64,000 bases of DNA from Phytoseiulus persimilis (lineage: Eukaryota > Arthropoda > Arachnida > Mesostigmata > Phytoseiidae): the NCBI GenBank assembly GCA_037576195.1, contig CM075101.1, forward strand, positions 21,204,001 to 21,268,000, written 5' to 3'. A program made the position numbers and the translations under genes. The notes below the pieces were generated by a model. The model saw only the letters and a list, made by a program, of their open reading frames with translations. It had not been told where the DNA came from and ran no database searches. Shown here in pieces: positions 24,885 through 38,900 of the stretch. How positions within the stretch are numbered: position 1 is the stretch's first letter; each line of letters starts with the position of its first letter.

Positions 24885-27800
24885 CGCGAGCGATTTTGGA
24901 AGCTGGCGTTCCGGGGTTGGAGGAAGTAATACTCGAGAGCTACATGCGTCATCGCTCCCGTGTATCGTATTCGTTAATACAAGAGTCCAAAGATGAGAGT
25001 TTCAAACGTTTTGTTCCGATGCGGGCTGGTCGACTCGAAAGAGCGATCGAGTTCTGATTATTTGGCCTCGGTGCCCCATCAGATGTCGTCGCTGCCTCCC
25101 GACTCCTAATTTCCCGCTTCAAACTTTCCGTTGCTCAAAATGACCCTACCAAGCACCAGCTCGTACTCGTACTGAGCGTTACTGCGATTGCTTATTCGCT
25201 AACGCGTCTCTTCGTGTGTGAATTGAATGGAGCTGACTGGGAAGCAAGAGCCATAGACTCAATGTCCCCAATGGCTGGGCACCGTTTTCCAAACCATTAA
25301 ACTTATTCCGCTAATTTCCTTGGCTGCGCTGCAAACATTAGCATCGGATCGGATGAAAACTGTCGTACGCGGTCAGGCGAAGGGGCCGCCCATAAGTTCC
25401 GAGAAACAATTCGTGCTGAGAGTTCATGAGGACAATGCTGGCCACGGAGGAGGGATCCTCAGACGTCGTTCAGGGCGCCAGAATCCCTTGGGCACCGACG
25501 CTGGAGTTCGCAATCTGATTCCTCCGATGTGAAACAGTCCTAACGACATGAAAACTTTAGCCAGGCGATGGTGAAATATCTTAGACCAAGGCTCCAGTTG
25601 TTTGACAGACGCTATTCACGAACTCGGGACTGTGCGCTGGGAATGTTCAGCCGCGGATTGTTCGTACTCCTATACGCTATAAGGCTCTCGACACTCATTA
25701 ATTCTTCTCCCCTCTGGATTTTCTCACTTCGGAGATTCGACACAAGACTTTCTGTCTCAAAACTATCGGATCTTGGAGCCCGAGACTGTTATTCTAAGTT
25801 AGAAAGACAGGCGAGATATTCCGACCGTGCTTCTTCCTGGTCATGCGACTCGTGACTCTCACCGCTCGGAATCTGAGTTGAAGACAGTTCGTTCGTTACA
25901 CAGTGAAAATCCGACGAAGGAGCCGCAGGCTATTCGGAAGGATTCACTGTTTCATTTAGATGGTGGTGTCAGGCTCGTCGCGATAAATGGCATGGTCTGC
26001 CAAGAGCTCCAGGAGCAGTTTCGCAACCCAGGGACTATATTTCTCCATTGTCGAACTGATTTCCTTGTTGGAGATCGAGAATTCATTCAGGGACAGTTCA
26101 GAGGCTCGCCCGCGTATCCTCCTTCGCTCCCAGACCTTTCTCCGAGCGGATTTCCAGAGCAAACTCCGTTCTGCTCGTGCGCGACGATTTGAGAAAACTC
26201 ATTGCTCGTATTTGAGAGGATTTCGAATTTCAGATGGTTGTGCTCAACGACCTTGGCGGGGGCTCCGTGGCGTTGACACTGCCAGCTCCTTGCAACGCTA
26301 GCCAGCCACAGCGTGTGAACCGAAGAGACGAACTCAGCGACGATCAAAGCAATGCCATATTTCTACTTTGCCTCCACGAAGCTCTCTGTTTGGATTTCTG
26401 TCCTTGCGGCCTACCTGCCGGGCGGACGCATGGGCTTCGCGCCTACCTAAACGATGCGAGCCATGCCTCGAGGCGCTTTCCGCTGAGTCAGGCCGCGTTA
26501 AAAATCTCGCTTCGTGGCTTACCGTGTCAGTCACGTATATCACGAGGCCATTCCCAGAGTTGACTGATGTTGCTCCCGGTCTTCCTTGCTAAATGTTTCT
26601 CCCGTAGTTGGCCAACTGCCTCGCTGAATGGTCTGTCACTCTATCGCTTCTTTTCTCCTCCACCGGCAGCTCGTTGTCCCGCTCCAGGTCTTCCCGCCTT
26701 TGTCTGTCCGTGAGGCTGCTGGCTGGTCCGAGGATCCGTCGGTCTGTCACTTATACGGCGCAACTTTCCTTTCAAAGCGGTCCCTTGATGGCACTTCCAA
26801 GCAACGTTTCCACGACTTTGGCTTGGACTACCCGCCTGGAGAGTGGTTGGCAGGCGGACGAACAGACGGAAGGACTGGCGGGCGGGCGGTCGGTCGGGTA
26901 GGCGACCGGGAAAACGGACTAGCCAAGTCTACTCGGCCGGTGTTCTGTAGTTTGACTCAACGCGGGAGACCTCCCTCCGTTTGCGTTCGTCAGAGAAGAC
27001 TGTCGATTCAACTTGTCAACACACGAGGACGAGATGACATCGCATGCCCGAGGAGAGAATCAATCACTTTCAATCATTAATTTACAGGGACGCTGCCTCA
27101 GTCAACGGCGAGTACTCGCAGCAGTACCAGCCGGCGACCAGCGTCGAAAACTGCTCACCAACAACACTTTTGGAACACAGCGCGCCGCACCACAATACGT
27201 CAGAACAAACATTGACTCATTTTTTCTGAGACAGCCATCAAGATACCGAGGGTCTGTGGATCTCGATATGGCGGTGTGTTCCCGGTGAAAAGTCTAAATC
27301 CAAAAGTGCACAGCATGCGAGCAGAGCACCGGCTGCGGTAGCTCGTTAACTCGAGACGATCTGCGAGCTCTCTTTACGAGTGGGAACAACGAGGAACAGG
27401 GAAACGGAGTAACCGGAGAGGGAATTTCCCATGAGGAAGGGAATACTAGAGGAGGAGAGAGCTTTCGCGTTCGTCTGTTCATGCGTCTGTACGGCGGGCA
27501 GGCCGGCCGGCCGGTCGCTCGCTCGCTCGCTCGCTCGCTCGGCCGTCAATCGGGAAGAGGGAACACCGAGCTCCAATACAGAACCCGGAGTATACGGAGG
27601 GAGTGGTGCACTTCTTCCAGATAAGAGCCGTCGACGGGAACCATCTATGTTCTGCCGCCGAACCGGCCTTACTCTCGTCTGTTGAAGACCAATTAGGTTC
27701 CGCTGGGAACAATGCCGTTTCGGCAGCCATCCACCCTGCAAGGAATCATTGCAAACAATGGACGTATGGTGAAGTGTCACCTCCGGCTCTACCCGCTCGG

Positions 27801-29786
27801 GCGTCCGTTGCACTTCGATCGTTCGTTGTCCAGGTTATCGGGAACCTGCTTCTCCACGTTCGCGTGCCAGTACCCGAAGCAATGCACGATTCGGGAGCCG
27901 TCGCGTCCAAGCTCCGTCACGTGGGCCCGTCACGTGATACCGGGCGTCGCTAGGTTCCTTATTGCGCCTCACTAACGGTTTTCTCAAACTTCGGCAGCGC
28001 GCTCCGAATTGTAGCGGGGCACGGGGCCCGGAACCGAATCGTTCGAGGTTCGATGCGTCCTTGCATTCGGATGCCATGATTTTCGATGAGAGCTTGTGCG
28101 GCCAGGGAGCTCGAAGGCAGCGAGTGCGATTCCACTCCCTCCCGATTCCATCCGTCGGATTCGTTCCTCCAATGACTTCCATACACCGGAACGCGATTCG
28201 GAATTCCGTTGGTTCATGAAATCCAACATTCAGAACAGCTTCGCTCTGTCATAGTGTTTGAGATTGTAGACGAGAGAGAAAAAGCAAACAGGACCAGCGA
28301 TCGACTTTATCGTTCCATTCCCTGGAAAGCTCGGGGCCCACGGCACGGTCTTTGGCCGTTGGCCAGCCAGCATATGTTAGCATTGATTACGTTACACGAC
28401 GAGTGTTTACGGAAGCGAAGGATTGACCCGAGAAGTAAACCGCGCCAACACATCGAGATCTCCCGAATGAAAGCATGAGGAGAACACAAGCTCAGACAAA
28501 ATCGCTGACTTTCAACACCCGCTAGCCGCTCGATTTACGAGTATGGTACTTTCGGGGAAACTCGCTTTGATTGTTCTAGATTGGCGAACAAATGGTGACT
28601 TGTCACCTTCCCGTTTTGATTGACAAACGCAGAAATTGCTGAGTGGTCGTCCGATATGTCGAGCATCATCGAAAGACGCTGAAACGATCCCCGGCGCCGC
28701 AGGCGGATACTCGGCCGATCCACAAGCTAGACTTCGAATGCTTCCTATTGAAATGCAGATCTCTGCTTCGCAGCAGAGACCTACTACGAATCAGCTCGTT
28801 TCCCGGCCGACACCCTCGCCATCACCCTCCGTCGACCAGCTCAGCCGCCGCCTCGACTGACACCAGACACACTGGGGCAAAGCAACTGGGAGATATGGAG
28901 AGCAGGGGATGGAGGAACAGTGAGAATGGCCAACTGTGGAGGATGGTGATCAAAGAAATGAACACCACAGCAGAAAACCCAGACTAGACGGTGGCGTAGA
29001 CAGCGGAATTCTTCAAGTGTGTCACCAGACCAACGATGCTCACGAGTTGCTCGCTTGTCTAGCTGGAGGAGATCGACGACCACGAAAACGAGGGCGGCGA
29101 TAAACTCTCACAGAACCCTTGTTTTCTAAGAGCGTGCTCGAATGCTTAGAGCCGAGTGATATCATCACTCTCGTTGCAAAATCTCCGGCGCGGGCGAATG
29201 GAAGTGTAAATTGCGGCTGGAAGCCCACGGGACCGATGTAACAGAAAAGAGCGTACAAATCGGAGAATCGCTCCTCTTCATAGAATATGGGTGGCGTGAA
29301 CGCTCCAACTGTACCAGGGGACCTTCTGGACTCGTGAAGGTTGTTGTCGGGGCTGGACTCTGGGAGGGGGCTATTCTAACACCGATGAAGCCAACAAACG
29401 AGTCATTTCCGCGTGGGAACCGTTTTAGTAGTGGGTCTGAAAACACGCTCGAGACAGTTAATCTTCCGCCATGAAAAATATCTTTCCCCGCAAACAGACA
29501 TTATTACTACCAACTCCGGACCTGATAACGATTCGAAATTCCGAGACCGGCATGAAACCCATTGAATTCATGGAGAAAACTTCCCGGGTACGCGTATCGT
29601 TGGCCCCGAACTTTCTGGCACCTTGTTGCCAAGTCTTGCCCCAGACGATAACAGCAGCCGTGTCTAATGGGACGTGGATGCCGTCGAGACGTTTCTGCAG
29701 AGACGGTCTGCTGTGATCTGGGGCACCCGGAATGATAGCGTCGGAATGAATCAGAATTCGTTCCCCTTGATTCCCCTCGCGCGGGA
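24885..29786. other. Stretch without a supportable gene
   Basis: Overlapping ORFs occur on both strands without splice-consistent neighbours. A minus-strand frame at 25956-26100 (LSLNEFSISNKEISS) looks mildly protein-like but stands alone. The region 26,840-26,910 is rich in CGGACG and GGCGGGCGG and is low in complexity. Confidence 0.45.
27501..27545. repeat. Simple repeat (GGCC)n then (GCTC)n
   Basis: GGCCGGCCGGCCGG is followed directly by about six units of GCTC ending in GGCCG. It is a microsatellite-like tract with no coding role seen. Confidence 0.85.
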
Positions 29787-29793
29787 TATATAT
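29787..29793 (+). promoter_or_regulatory. Candidate TATA box for the lipocalin gene
   Basis: TATATAT lies 194 nt upstream of the lipocalin ATG. Transcription starting about 30 nt downstream would give a leader of about 170 nt. The AT-rich motif stands out from its GC-rich surroundings, but it is only suggestive. Confidence 0.4.
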
Positions 29794-29986
29794 TCACGTC
29801 AGCGGCAACAATGTGAGCGACTGTGGTGGCGGCTTCGCGGCATGAGCATCAGTCAGTTATTCACTTTCATCTCGGCGAACAGCTCCAAGTTCCTCGCCGT
29901 TCTTCCGTTTGCTCAGTGTGATTCGAGCTCCGTGGCAAATACGTGATCCCACATCATCTGAACCTGGCCAACACGAACTAGAGGCC

Positions 29987-32900
29987 ATGCGTCATCTCGG
30001 GACAGTGCTCCTCCTGAGCGGATTTCTGGATCCGGTGTTTCCCATGGTTATGCCCGGACTCTGCCCCACTCAACTGAAAGCTATCGAGGACTTCGACCAT
30101 GAACGGGTAAGCGCCCAAAGCTATTTCTTCCAGCTGTTTCTTCCAGCAAATTCAATCTGAAAATGAGCTCTCATTGCCGAGCCTCTGAGAGCGATGACGC
30201 TCGCCTCTGTGCACCGGGATGTTTGACGTCCTCCGCATGTTCAAAAACTGTCAAAACGATCAATGGATCGAAGCGGGGTTCCCGCTGAGAGGGAGGTGTC
30301 ACAAACTTCGCATTTTTCAAACCATTCGTTCATCTCCCGACCTCGCAATGCGATGTACGAACAGCTTCTCGGAGCCTTTTCCGGGATTCCTGTAAGTTTC
30401 GATTAATCTCCAAGATACTGGAGATGAACGAACAAGGATCTCAGGGGTGTATCGGCCGAGCTTCATAACGCCGAGCTCAGGAGCCGCTCCCTCGGTGCAT
30501 ACTCTCTCCTGTTCGACGAGCTTGGCTTTCGTGCCTCTGATTCTCCGAGGCGATCGCTTGGCAGCGCAAGATGTCACTCTGCACACTTCCGGTAAACTCC
30601 ATGACCACATGGTGGGCCCTGTGCAAAGTGACACTCCCGGAAAATTTCCTCCGTGCTAGTCGGACATGAACGGGATCTATCGCTGTCGGTAGTAAATACT
30701 AGAACCTGGTAGTTTTGGTGTTTTTTCGAAATCATCGTCCGCGTTGCAAAGAATCGATCCCATGTTTCATGGAATACTTTCAAAAAATCACCAGAACTTC
30801 CAGGCTCTACTGAGATTCAATTCGATCATAATTCTTGTTAGCGAGAATCTCTGGCAGTTGCCTGCCAATTTACTGAGGGAATTCAGTTGTGGGATTGCCG
30901 AGTAGCAGGCCCTGGAATATCTCAAACCAAATGAGCATTGACTTTTGTTTGGTTTTCTTAACGCTCCGGTGTGATCAGAGTGAATTTCTGAAAATCTCCT
31001 CGAGAGACGTCTATAATTGAAGATCAGAATCTCGAAGCTGTTATGAAGGCTGGGGTATCATTCTGTTGACGATCAGCAGCAGAGGCAAACAACTCGGAAG
31101 CACAAACTAGAAAGGAGTGGCGCCTTCGAGGATGGTCCAAGTACGGGGAAAGTCGTTCTCCTCTCTGCTCGGTCAAGTTAAATGTACCGCAAAGCATCGT
31201 TCTCCACAGTTCATGGGTACATGGTTCGAGGTCCAGAGAACTCCATTCCTGATGGAGACAATGATCCGTTGCAACAAATTCCACTACCAGGAGAAAGGTG
31301 ACAGCGAAGAGGGAATCATCGTCTACATGAAAGGCAACCGTCAATCGTGAGTTTCAATGTTCCTCAAAGTCGTCTGCGGGACTTTTGCCGTCCATCACCG
31401 TTGGAATCATTTCGGTCAGCTTCGCTGAGGCGATCGCAGGTTATGTTTTCCGAGGTGTGTTTTCTCCAGCGGTTCTTGTGGAGATCCGCTGCTCTCGCGA
31501 CCGCTGTCCATCGAAGTTGGTGTACTATGTAAACTGGTCTTCACACTTGCAGGGTCTCCACGATGCTCAGCCAGACTAGGTAAGCAAGCTCCTCAAGCAA
31601 AGCAATGAATGAGTGTACGAACGAAAGAACGAAGTAACCAAAGCCTGGATTACGCGACCGGTGTTCACTGGTAGCCTCGCCCAACCGGTCAAGCAAGCCT
31701 GCGGCGATGCGAGCAAATAGAGTAGGGTACATACCATACATGGTCCCGTGCAGAATATGTGATGGAGGACTTCGCCTCGCGGACGCTGTTCCACCTGCGG
31801 CGGAGGCGCTCCGAATCATATTCCTGGAGAAAAATGCTCAAATGAAACTCCCTAGAAGGACGAAGATGCGTAAGAAACCCTCCGCGTTTAAAGTCTTTGC
31901 CAGCGGAGACGTTTGGGTCCACGGGTCGCAAACAATATCCTGTTGGCCCTGAATCTTGGATTTTTCGACCAACCTTACCCTGAGTCCTTACTCGCGTCGA
32001 TGCTCCGAAATCGTCACGGGGATGGATATTGTTTCCAAGATTCCGCTAGCGGCGACAGCAGGACCCTAGTCTCGACGGTAATTGTGTTTTCCCACGTCGT
32101 CTTGCACATGCTTTGCTTAGAGTTGACCCAGAGCCTTTGTCGCGGACAGCTCATAATTCTTGCTACTTGCTTGGGTGCTTTCTCGGCTATTCGATCTCCC
32201 GGTCGGCTGAATCGACAAACAGCATTCGATCCATGAGTCTGGCATAACGGAGACTAGTCATAAATCTCCTCCAGATCTCAGTACGCCCCTTCTCCACCGG
32301 GTCTCCATTTACCGATATCCTCGGGATGTTGAGCCCTCAAAGCCCCCCAAAGTGAGCATCTGGTTGCTCCATTTGTTACAGTGGCACTAATCATCACAGC
32401 CGAAAGCAGAGAGGGTTTCGATCGGTTTCTCGACCAGGTGGTCGTTTTCAGCGACAAGCATTGTTTACTCTATTCCATGCACACGGAAACTGCAGCAGTT
32501 TGTGGTAACCTCACGCTTCGTTCCCTCCCTGTTGTTTGGACTCCAGCCTGTGTTTTTATTCACGGATGAGCAATCGGATAACATAAGAAATTCCAGTTCC
32601 GAGGATTTCTTCTCTCTACGCTCTGCAACCGAAACTGCTCCTATTCTGGGATTCGGCCTCACGCGAACGCATCAAAGAACGAGACGCAGTTTTGCCAACT
32701 ACGCTGCACTCAACGAAACTCTCAGGAGAACGGAGGTGTCGCAGAGGAGAATCAGGGACAGGAAGGCGTTCAGGGAAGACAGCGACGAATACGTCGACGA
32801 TCTCGAAGAACTCGCGAGGAAACGTCAGAGGCGGAACCGGCGGAAGAACAAGGAAATGAAAATCAAGCACGACGATGCGGATATCGGTGAAAAGAAGAAA

Positions 32901-35900
32901 GAAAAGTACAACGAGGAGGATAACAGCAACGACTATCAGCCCATGAGCAAACCGAAGAAAACTCGCGGCAAGTACAACAAAACGAATCAAATCGAAGAGA
33001 AGAAAGAAAACAAAAAACGCAAACAGTCAAGCAAGCAGAGCTCCAGCCACAAAAAGAAGAAACAACAGCCCCTGGAGTCCAATATCGATGACAGCGGAGC
33101 TCAGGACTCTGACAAGAACGACAATCCACCTAAGCCGTCGGTAACAAATGTGGCCAAGGGAATCGTTCAAACCGTTCAGAAGTTCGGCACTGACATCAGC
33201 GACGCGTAGGTCTCATTCTTGTTGTTCTCATTCAAACTCACCGAACCTGATATTTTAATAGATTACTCGCTTTGCTCAGTCGGGAGAGATGCACACCATC
33301 GAAGAAATACAACTCAGATTGAAAAATGACGTTTTCAGCACGGGACAGCTCCTGAACAACGTTAACAGCATGTCCCCAACTATTGGAACTTGGACGAAGT
33401 GAGTAGATTCCTAGACAGATGGAGATTTTACACTTCCGACGGATTAACGTCTCGGGATCCAAGGGTGACTGTCGGACCGGCTCGCCCGGCTGGTCATTTG
33501 ATCATCATCCGGCAGTGCATCAATGTTGAGTCGTTCCGAGTCCCTCACAACGAGAATGGCTGCTCGGTGATGATGATGATGAGCGTTACGGCTCTGTTGA
33601 TTAAGAATATGACCTTTCTTCACTTCTTCCACTCTTCCGACGCCGTGCTGCCTTGAAATGGCGCCTGCCACGTCAAACGGCCGAGTCACCACTTAGGTCT
33701 CCACAGTACCAGCACATTCCATTCAGTTTCGGAAGAATGTTCATTCCTTCGCCCGTCGGACTCGCAAGGCATTTCAACAAGCCAGGGAGACTCAGATACA
33801 GAATGTGCATTCAATGTTGGATGAGAGAGGTCCCACATTCGAAACTTTAGTGGCAATCGACAGGGAGCTGCCGAGCGGCAGACTGCTCGGCTGAGCGAAA
33901 GTTCCTGAACAGCTCAAACACGTTCGCACAGACGACTATGAGTTTTTCCGGCTCCTCTGTGTGGCTGGGGAAGCTTGTAGTCCAGTTGCAAGCCACTGAG
34001 ACGGAACATTTTTATTCAATCTTCGCTCGCATCGACTTTTCTTCCGACAAAAATTAATTCCCGCGGTCTAGACATGGTAACGGATACTTAACAAGACGAG
34101 CTGCAGTACAAGAACGACGCCGATGATGCTTATGGAAATTTCTTCCGCGAAGCTTACACGGCAGAGCTGAATATTATGAGGAATCGTTTACCTCTCGTCC
34201 TAAAATTCTTTCGTTTTTCTTCCATCCGATCAGGCGAGGGCAGGAGCTAGCCGAGCAGATTCGGTGAGTGTTAATCTTCAGTCTTAGAAATATCCACTTG
34301 ACTTGAGACATTCCGAGAGTACACTGTCGTCGGGGGCAACGCCCAGAGCAATCTGGTCGAGAAGATGGGACGAGCATAGTTTAGATTCCAGATTTGAGGA
34401 TCTCGTTGCATTTATCCTCCGAAACAATCCTCACCCATCTTTCGCATAATGGAGCGAGTCCTCCAACAAAATATTCTTCCAATACCTTCGCAAACACAAT
34501 AATTCCTGCGCCGCCAGTATTGACGGTCCGTTTCTTCCCCCGGCGGATGACAGAAAGCTTCTTCTCGGGCTCCGTTGCTCTCGAGAGTCGCTCGAATTAG
34601 GATGTACTCAATTGTACGCAACGCTCGAAAATCTCGACCCTCTATGAAAACGTTCCGCAACGGAGCCGAGTTTCCAAAAAGGTTTTATAAATTGCGTTGG
34701 CGTGAGCGAGGAGAATAGAGTACGTAGTGGTTTTTCTCCCGAACTGGGGTTCCGGTCCGAGATTTGAGGTTTGGGCCTGGGTAAGCGATTCGGAGAACAC
34801 TCTATCACCCGACCCCTGGTAAGGCCACTCGCAGCGCTGAACCTCGTCTCTGAGATGTGCCGGAAGCAAGAAGCGAGGGGGTCAGCAAGCGAGGAGAAAG
34901 AAGCTGGTTTTCGGTTGGAATTCGCTGGATGGTCACTCGTGTTCCTGTGCCCTGTTCTCGTTTGAGCCGAGGGAGCGAGCGCTGCATCAACGAATGCAAC
35001 TTCGTTGGGCCAAACGGACTCACGACGAGAGAAAGCTCATATCTGAATGGACGTCTCTCATTAGCCGAGTCATCCGCAAAAAACGTGGCTGAAGATGGCA
35101 AGAACATGCCTGGTGGAATGATAATCATTTTTTCCTTCACAGCGGAGAAGGATTCTCAATCGAGGGTGAGATACTCACGAACGTCCAAGGACCCTACAGC
35201 ATCCACATGAAAACACGTGAGTCAAGTAGTTCGGATCCCGAGCTTAACTCCACAGATAAGTAAGACAGCGATGGCGGACTTCGACCGGGAGGCAAACGCC
35301 GCGATGTGAGGGTGATTCTTGGCGGTTGAGCTGAGAATCTTGTGGAAAAACTATTGTGGGATACCACTGCGATCCTCCTTACTTTCCGACAAATTCCAGC
35401 GATTCTTGCGCATGCCTCTGAAATCAGCGGCAATCTGGATGCAAAACCATTTCCCTAAACGTTCACCCCATGCTCTCTTCGTGCATGCGATCAGCGAGTT
35501 CAGACGATGAAGTAGCATTCAAAACAATAATAATAGGTTACCTCAGCCATGTTTGACGAACTGCACGACGCTCGAGTAGACTCATGGTACCCAGGGTAAG
35601 CACAACAGCGCGCAGGAGTGGGTCATTTGACAATAATTCATACTCCTACGGCGCCAGTACTTAGCTTGAGTTGACCACAATCCAGGACAAGATCGCTGCT
35701 GCGAACAACACCAATTCCTCATCCAACCAATGCCAATGTTGAGTTCCGATTTTCCGGGTCCGTGAGCCGTCTTTTCCGGATAACACGCAGGGCCCGGAGC
35801 AATTTCCCCAGTGGAGTTGTACCCCGCGTCGGACTCACATTTAATATTTACGGAAAAACTGTGCCGGGTCGTGAGCTATCTCTAACCATGACAGAACAGA

Positions 35901-38900
35901 CACAACTCCACTCGGGCTCCGGGAATGACCATGCCATCCAATTGCTCTCTATTTATACTCAATTAGATCTGAGGAGCGCCACACTCCACTGTGAGGGAAC
36001 ATGACTGAGAGAGCACTGTTGGTACTCGAGAGGTACCCCGGAGTGGTGAGTCTCCGCTCGCTTTTGTAGAAGCGATGTTCGTGGCGGCCGGCGAACCACA
36101 ACTCAAGTACAACGGTCAACGAAATTGGTTGCAGAAAAACTGTGTTCCGCAATGTCGCCAAATCAATGAGATCGCTCCCGCTATCCCGAATTCGATGCAC
36201 GGTTCAAATTCAATTCAGAATGGCTTCTACCTTGCTCCAATGTGTCGCGTTCTCTAGTTTCAAGCGGAACCCCCATCGTGATTCGAATTCCTGAACGCGT
36301 CAATAGACTAAAGAACATCCCGAGAGTTATACGTCTCAACGGACCATTCGAGTTTGTCGATGGGATTCGCTTGCGTCGATCACCTCGAGCGTGCCTTCAT
36401 CCCGATCTCAGGATTGATTGGGGAGTGAGCTCAGCACCTCCCGACGAGATTTGCGATTTCTACATGGGAAGCATCTGAGCAAACTTGAGACGTGGGTGCG
36501 CGAGGCAAGATATGGAGTCTACCGTCGTGTTCGGATTGAGGTCCAAAGTTTGGCGTGCGCTCCAGCCTCAGGATAGGATTTTCTTTCGATTGGCTTCGGT
36601 CGAGAAGAGCTCCGTCGGATGAGCTCGCCGGATCGGCTGAGTTGACCGAGAAAATCGAGCGAGCCGAGGGAGTGAGTGAGCATGCGAACAAACAGTGAAG
36701 AGGACCAACAATACAGAAGCTCCCAGAAAGACTGACTGGCGAGGCCTCGGAGCTGCTCAGCGTGGTAGTCGAGTCGAAATCTTCTCGATTGAACTCAATG
36801 GGATGCATCCGGCCGCCCTCAACAGCAGTCATTCCGCTGTACAAACGGAAACGCCAATCATCGATTCCAATCGCTACCATGCTCATCTGCGTTCCCTCTG
36901 CCCTAATATTCCCCCGGCGCTCCGACTTCAACAAGTAATCAGGGTCTCAATTTGTCGGGGGCGCGTTTTTTTCCAGCGACTTCGACTCGGTTGAGTCATG
37001 TATCTCCGGCAGAACGAACTCTCCTTTCATCTGTGGTTCGCCGCGCCCGTCCCGAAGCGATGCTCAAAGAACGAATCAGATTGCCGATCGGCGTGACGCT
37101 GAGAAAGTTTTCTTTAGAAGACTCCCAAACCGCTCTTTGCGGAGGGAATAAAAAACTCAAGGTGGAGGAGCCCGTTTGCGGTGACCATCGTGACCTCATC
37201 ATGTGAGCTTCGTTCGGCCATGAGGACCCCGATGATTGTAACAGCTACTTCAAGCGGAGCGACAGCTCCAGCAAGCAACGAATCGACCTGCCTGGCTGCG
37301 TGCCCATACGCCCGCCCGCCAGTTAGTCAGTCAGTCAGTCGGTTGGCTGCTGAGTCCGCCGACAACGGTCGATTGGAGGCCACGAGGTGATTGAATTAGA
37401 ACAAAAACAACGGGACGAGGCGGAGGAGCATTGATGCGCTTTCGGTCGGCGAGTGTCTGAACAGAAACGCCACTCGTTCCGAAGCCTCCGGCACCTCGGA
37501 TCGTTGCTGTCCCAGAGACACGCAAATATGAACTCCAAAAATGCACCATGCCTAACCCCTGTAAGGCCCGGATTAAGATTCTGATCCGAGTCGGGACTCG
37601 ATTCCGGATTTGGATGTTTATGCGGATTCGAGTGCGCATGCGTCTCCGGCAGCCTCGGGGGTAGGGGTCGCGAAAATCCACGAGCCCGGCGAGTCTGTAA
37701 TACTTGGAAACGTCCGGAAAAAGTGACAGAATCCAGAAAAAGTCCAATTCGTCGCCGTTTCAGTGCAGTGGAACGGACAGGACTGGGTGGGCCGACTCCC
37801 GAGGTGCCTGCAGTGACATTCGCACGGGACGCACTGAAGCCAGTTCGCACACACGTGTAGCCTGGGGAGGCTTCAGTGTTGCTCTCTTTTCCCGAGGATC
37901 ATGCACACGATCGTGCGGTTGGAGAGCACGGAACCATGGTTGTCCAAAACTCCTTGCCCGTCTTCTACTTATGGAATAACAGAGCATGTTAATCCATTAT
38001 TAGCTCTGGGTCTGTTTATCCTACACACTGGCGGGCGATCGAAAGGACCTACAGCGATCTCGAGGAGAAATAACAACACCTCAAACGTAGCCTCGTCGTA
38101 TTTCCCCCCATGGCAGCCTGTTTATTTTCCTTGGTCTCCTTAGCGTTAACGAAAGGAAGACAAATCCATGCTCATTCAGATGCTACTTGCGTAAAGCTTA
38201 AACGAGGCACGGTTATCATCGAGAGTTCGTTTCCCCCGTACAAGTGAATGAGAAAAGAATTTTCGAACGATGAAACCCAACGGAAAGCATCGGCGGAGCC
38301 TTATCAATCACTTGAAGCCTTCCGGTTCGCTCTCCCCCAGAGAGCCTTGAGGGCTGCAGCGGCGCAGTTGAACCAGCGTCACCTGCAGCGGTGTTCTTGG
38401 GCGCTTATTTTTCGGAGGTGGACGCAACTTCAGCAACGTCTTTTCCTACAGAAGACGCTTCAGTGCCGGATTCTTTGGGAGCTCTCGGGGCACCTCTCTG
38501 CGCCTTGGCCTGAGATTTCCCGGTGCCGCGAGCTGGCGCCTTCGGTGGCGCTTGGGCCACAGACGGAGAAGCGGCCGTGGGAGCGGCCAGAGGAGCGGCC
38601 GGGGGAGCAGCCTTAGGAGCGGCTTGGGGAGCGGCCTTAGGAGCGGCTGTGGAAGCGGCCTTAGGAGCGGCTGTGGAAGCGGCCTGAGGAGCGGCTGTGG
38701 AAGCGGCCTGAGGAGCGGCTGTGGAAGCGGCCTGAGGATCGGCCTGGGGATCGGCGCTCGTCGCATCCCGACAGCCTCGGTCGTCGCCGGTTTCAGAGCC
38801 CTGGTCGGAAGAGTTGGCTCCCCTGCCACGTCGAGAGTCCGGTCGCCTGAAATTCCGTGGACACAATACGTTATTCTCAACCGAGCTCAGGTCTATTGAC

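Noticed and set aside
26840-27545. Arg/Gly-rich frames (GRTDGRTGGRAVGR, ARSLARSLARS)
   Set aside because: These are translations of CG-rich simple repeats and are not evidence of a gene.
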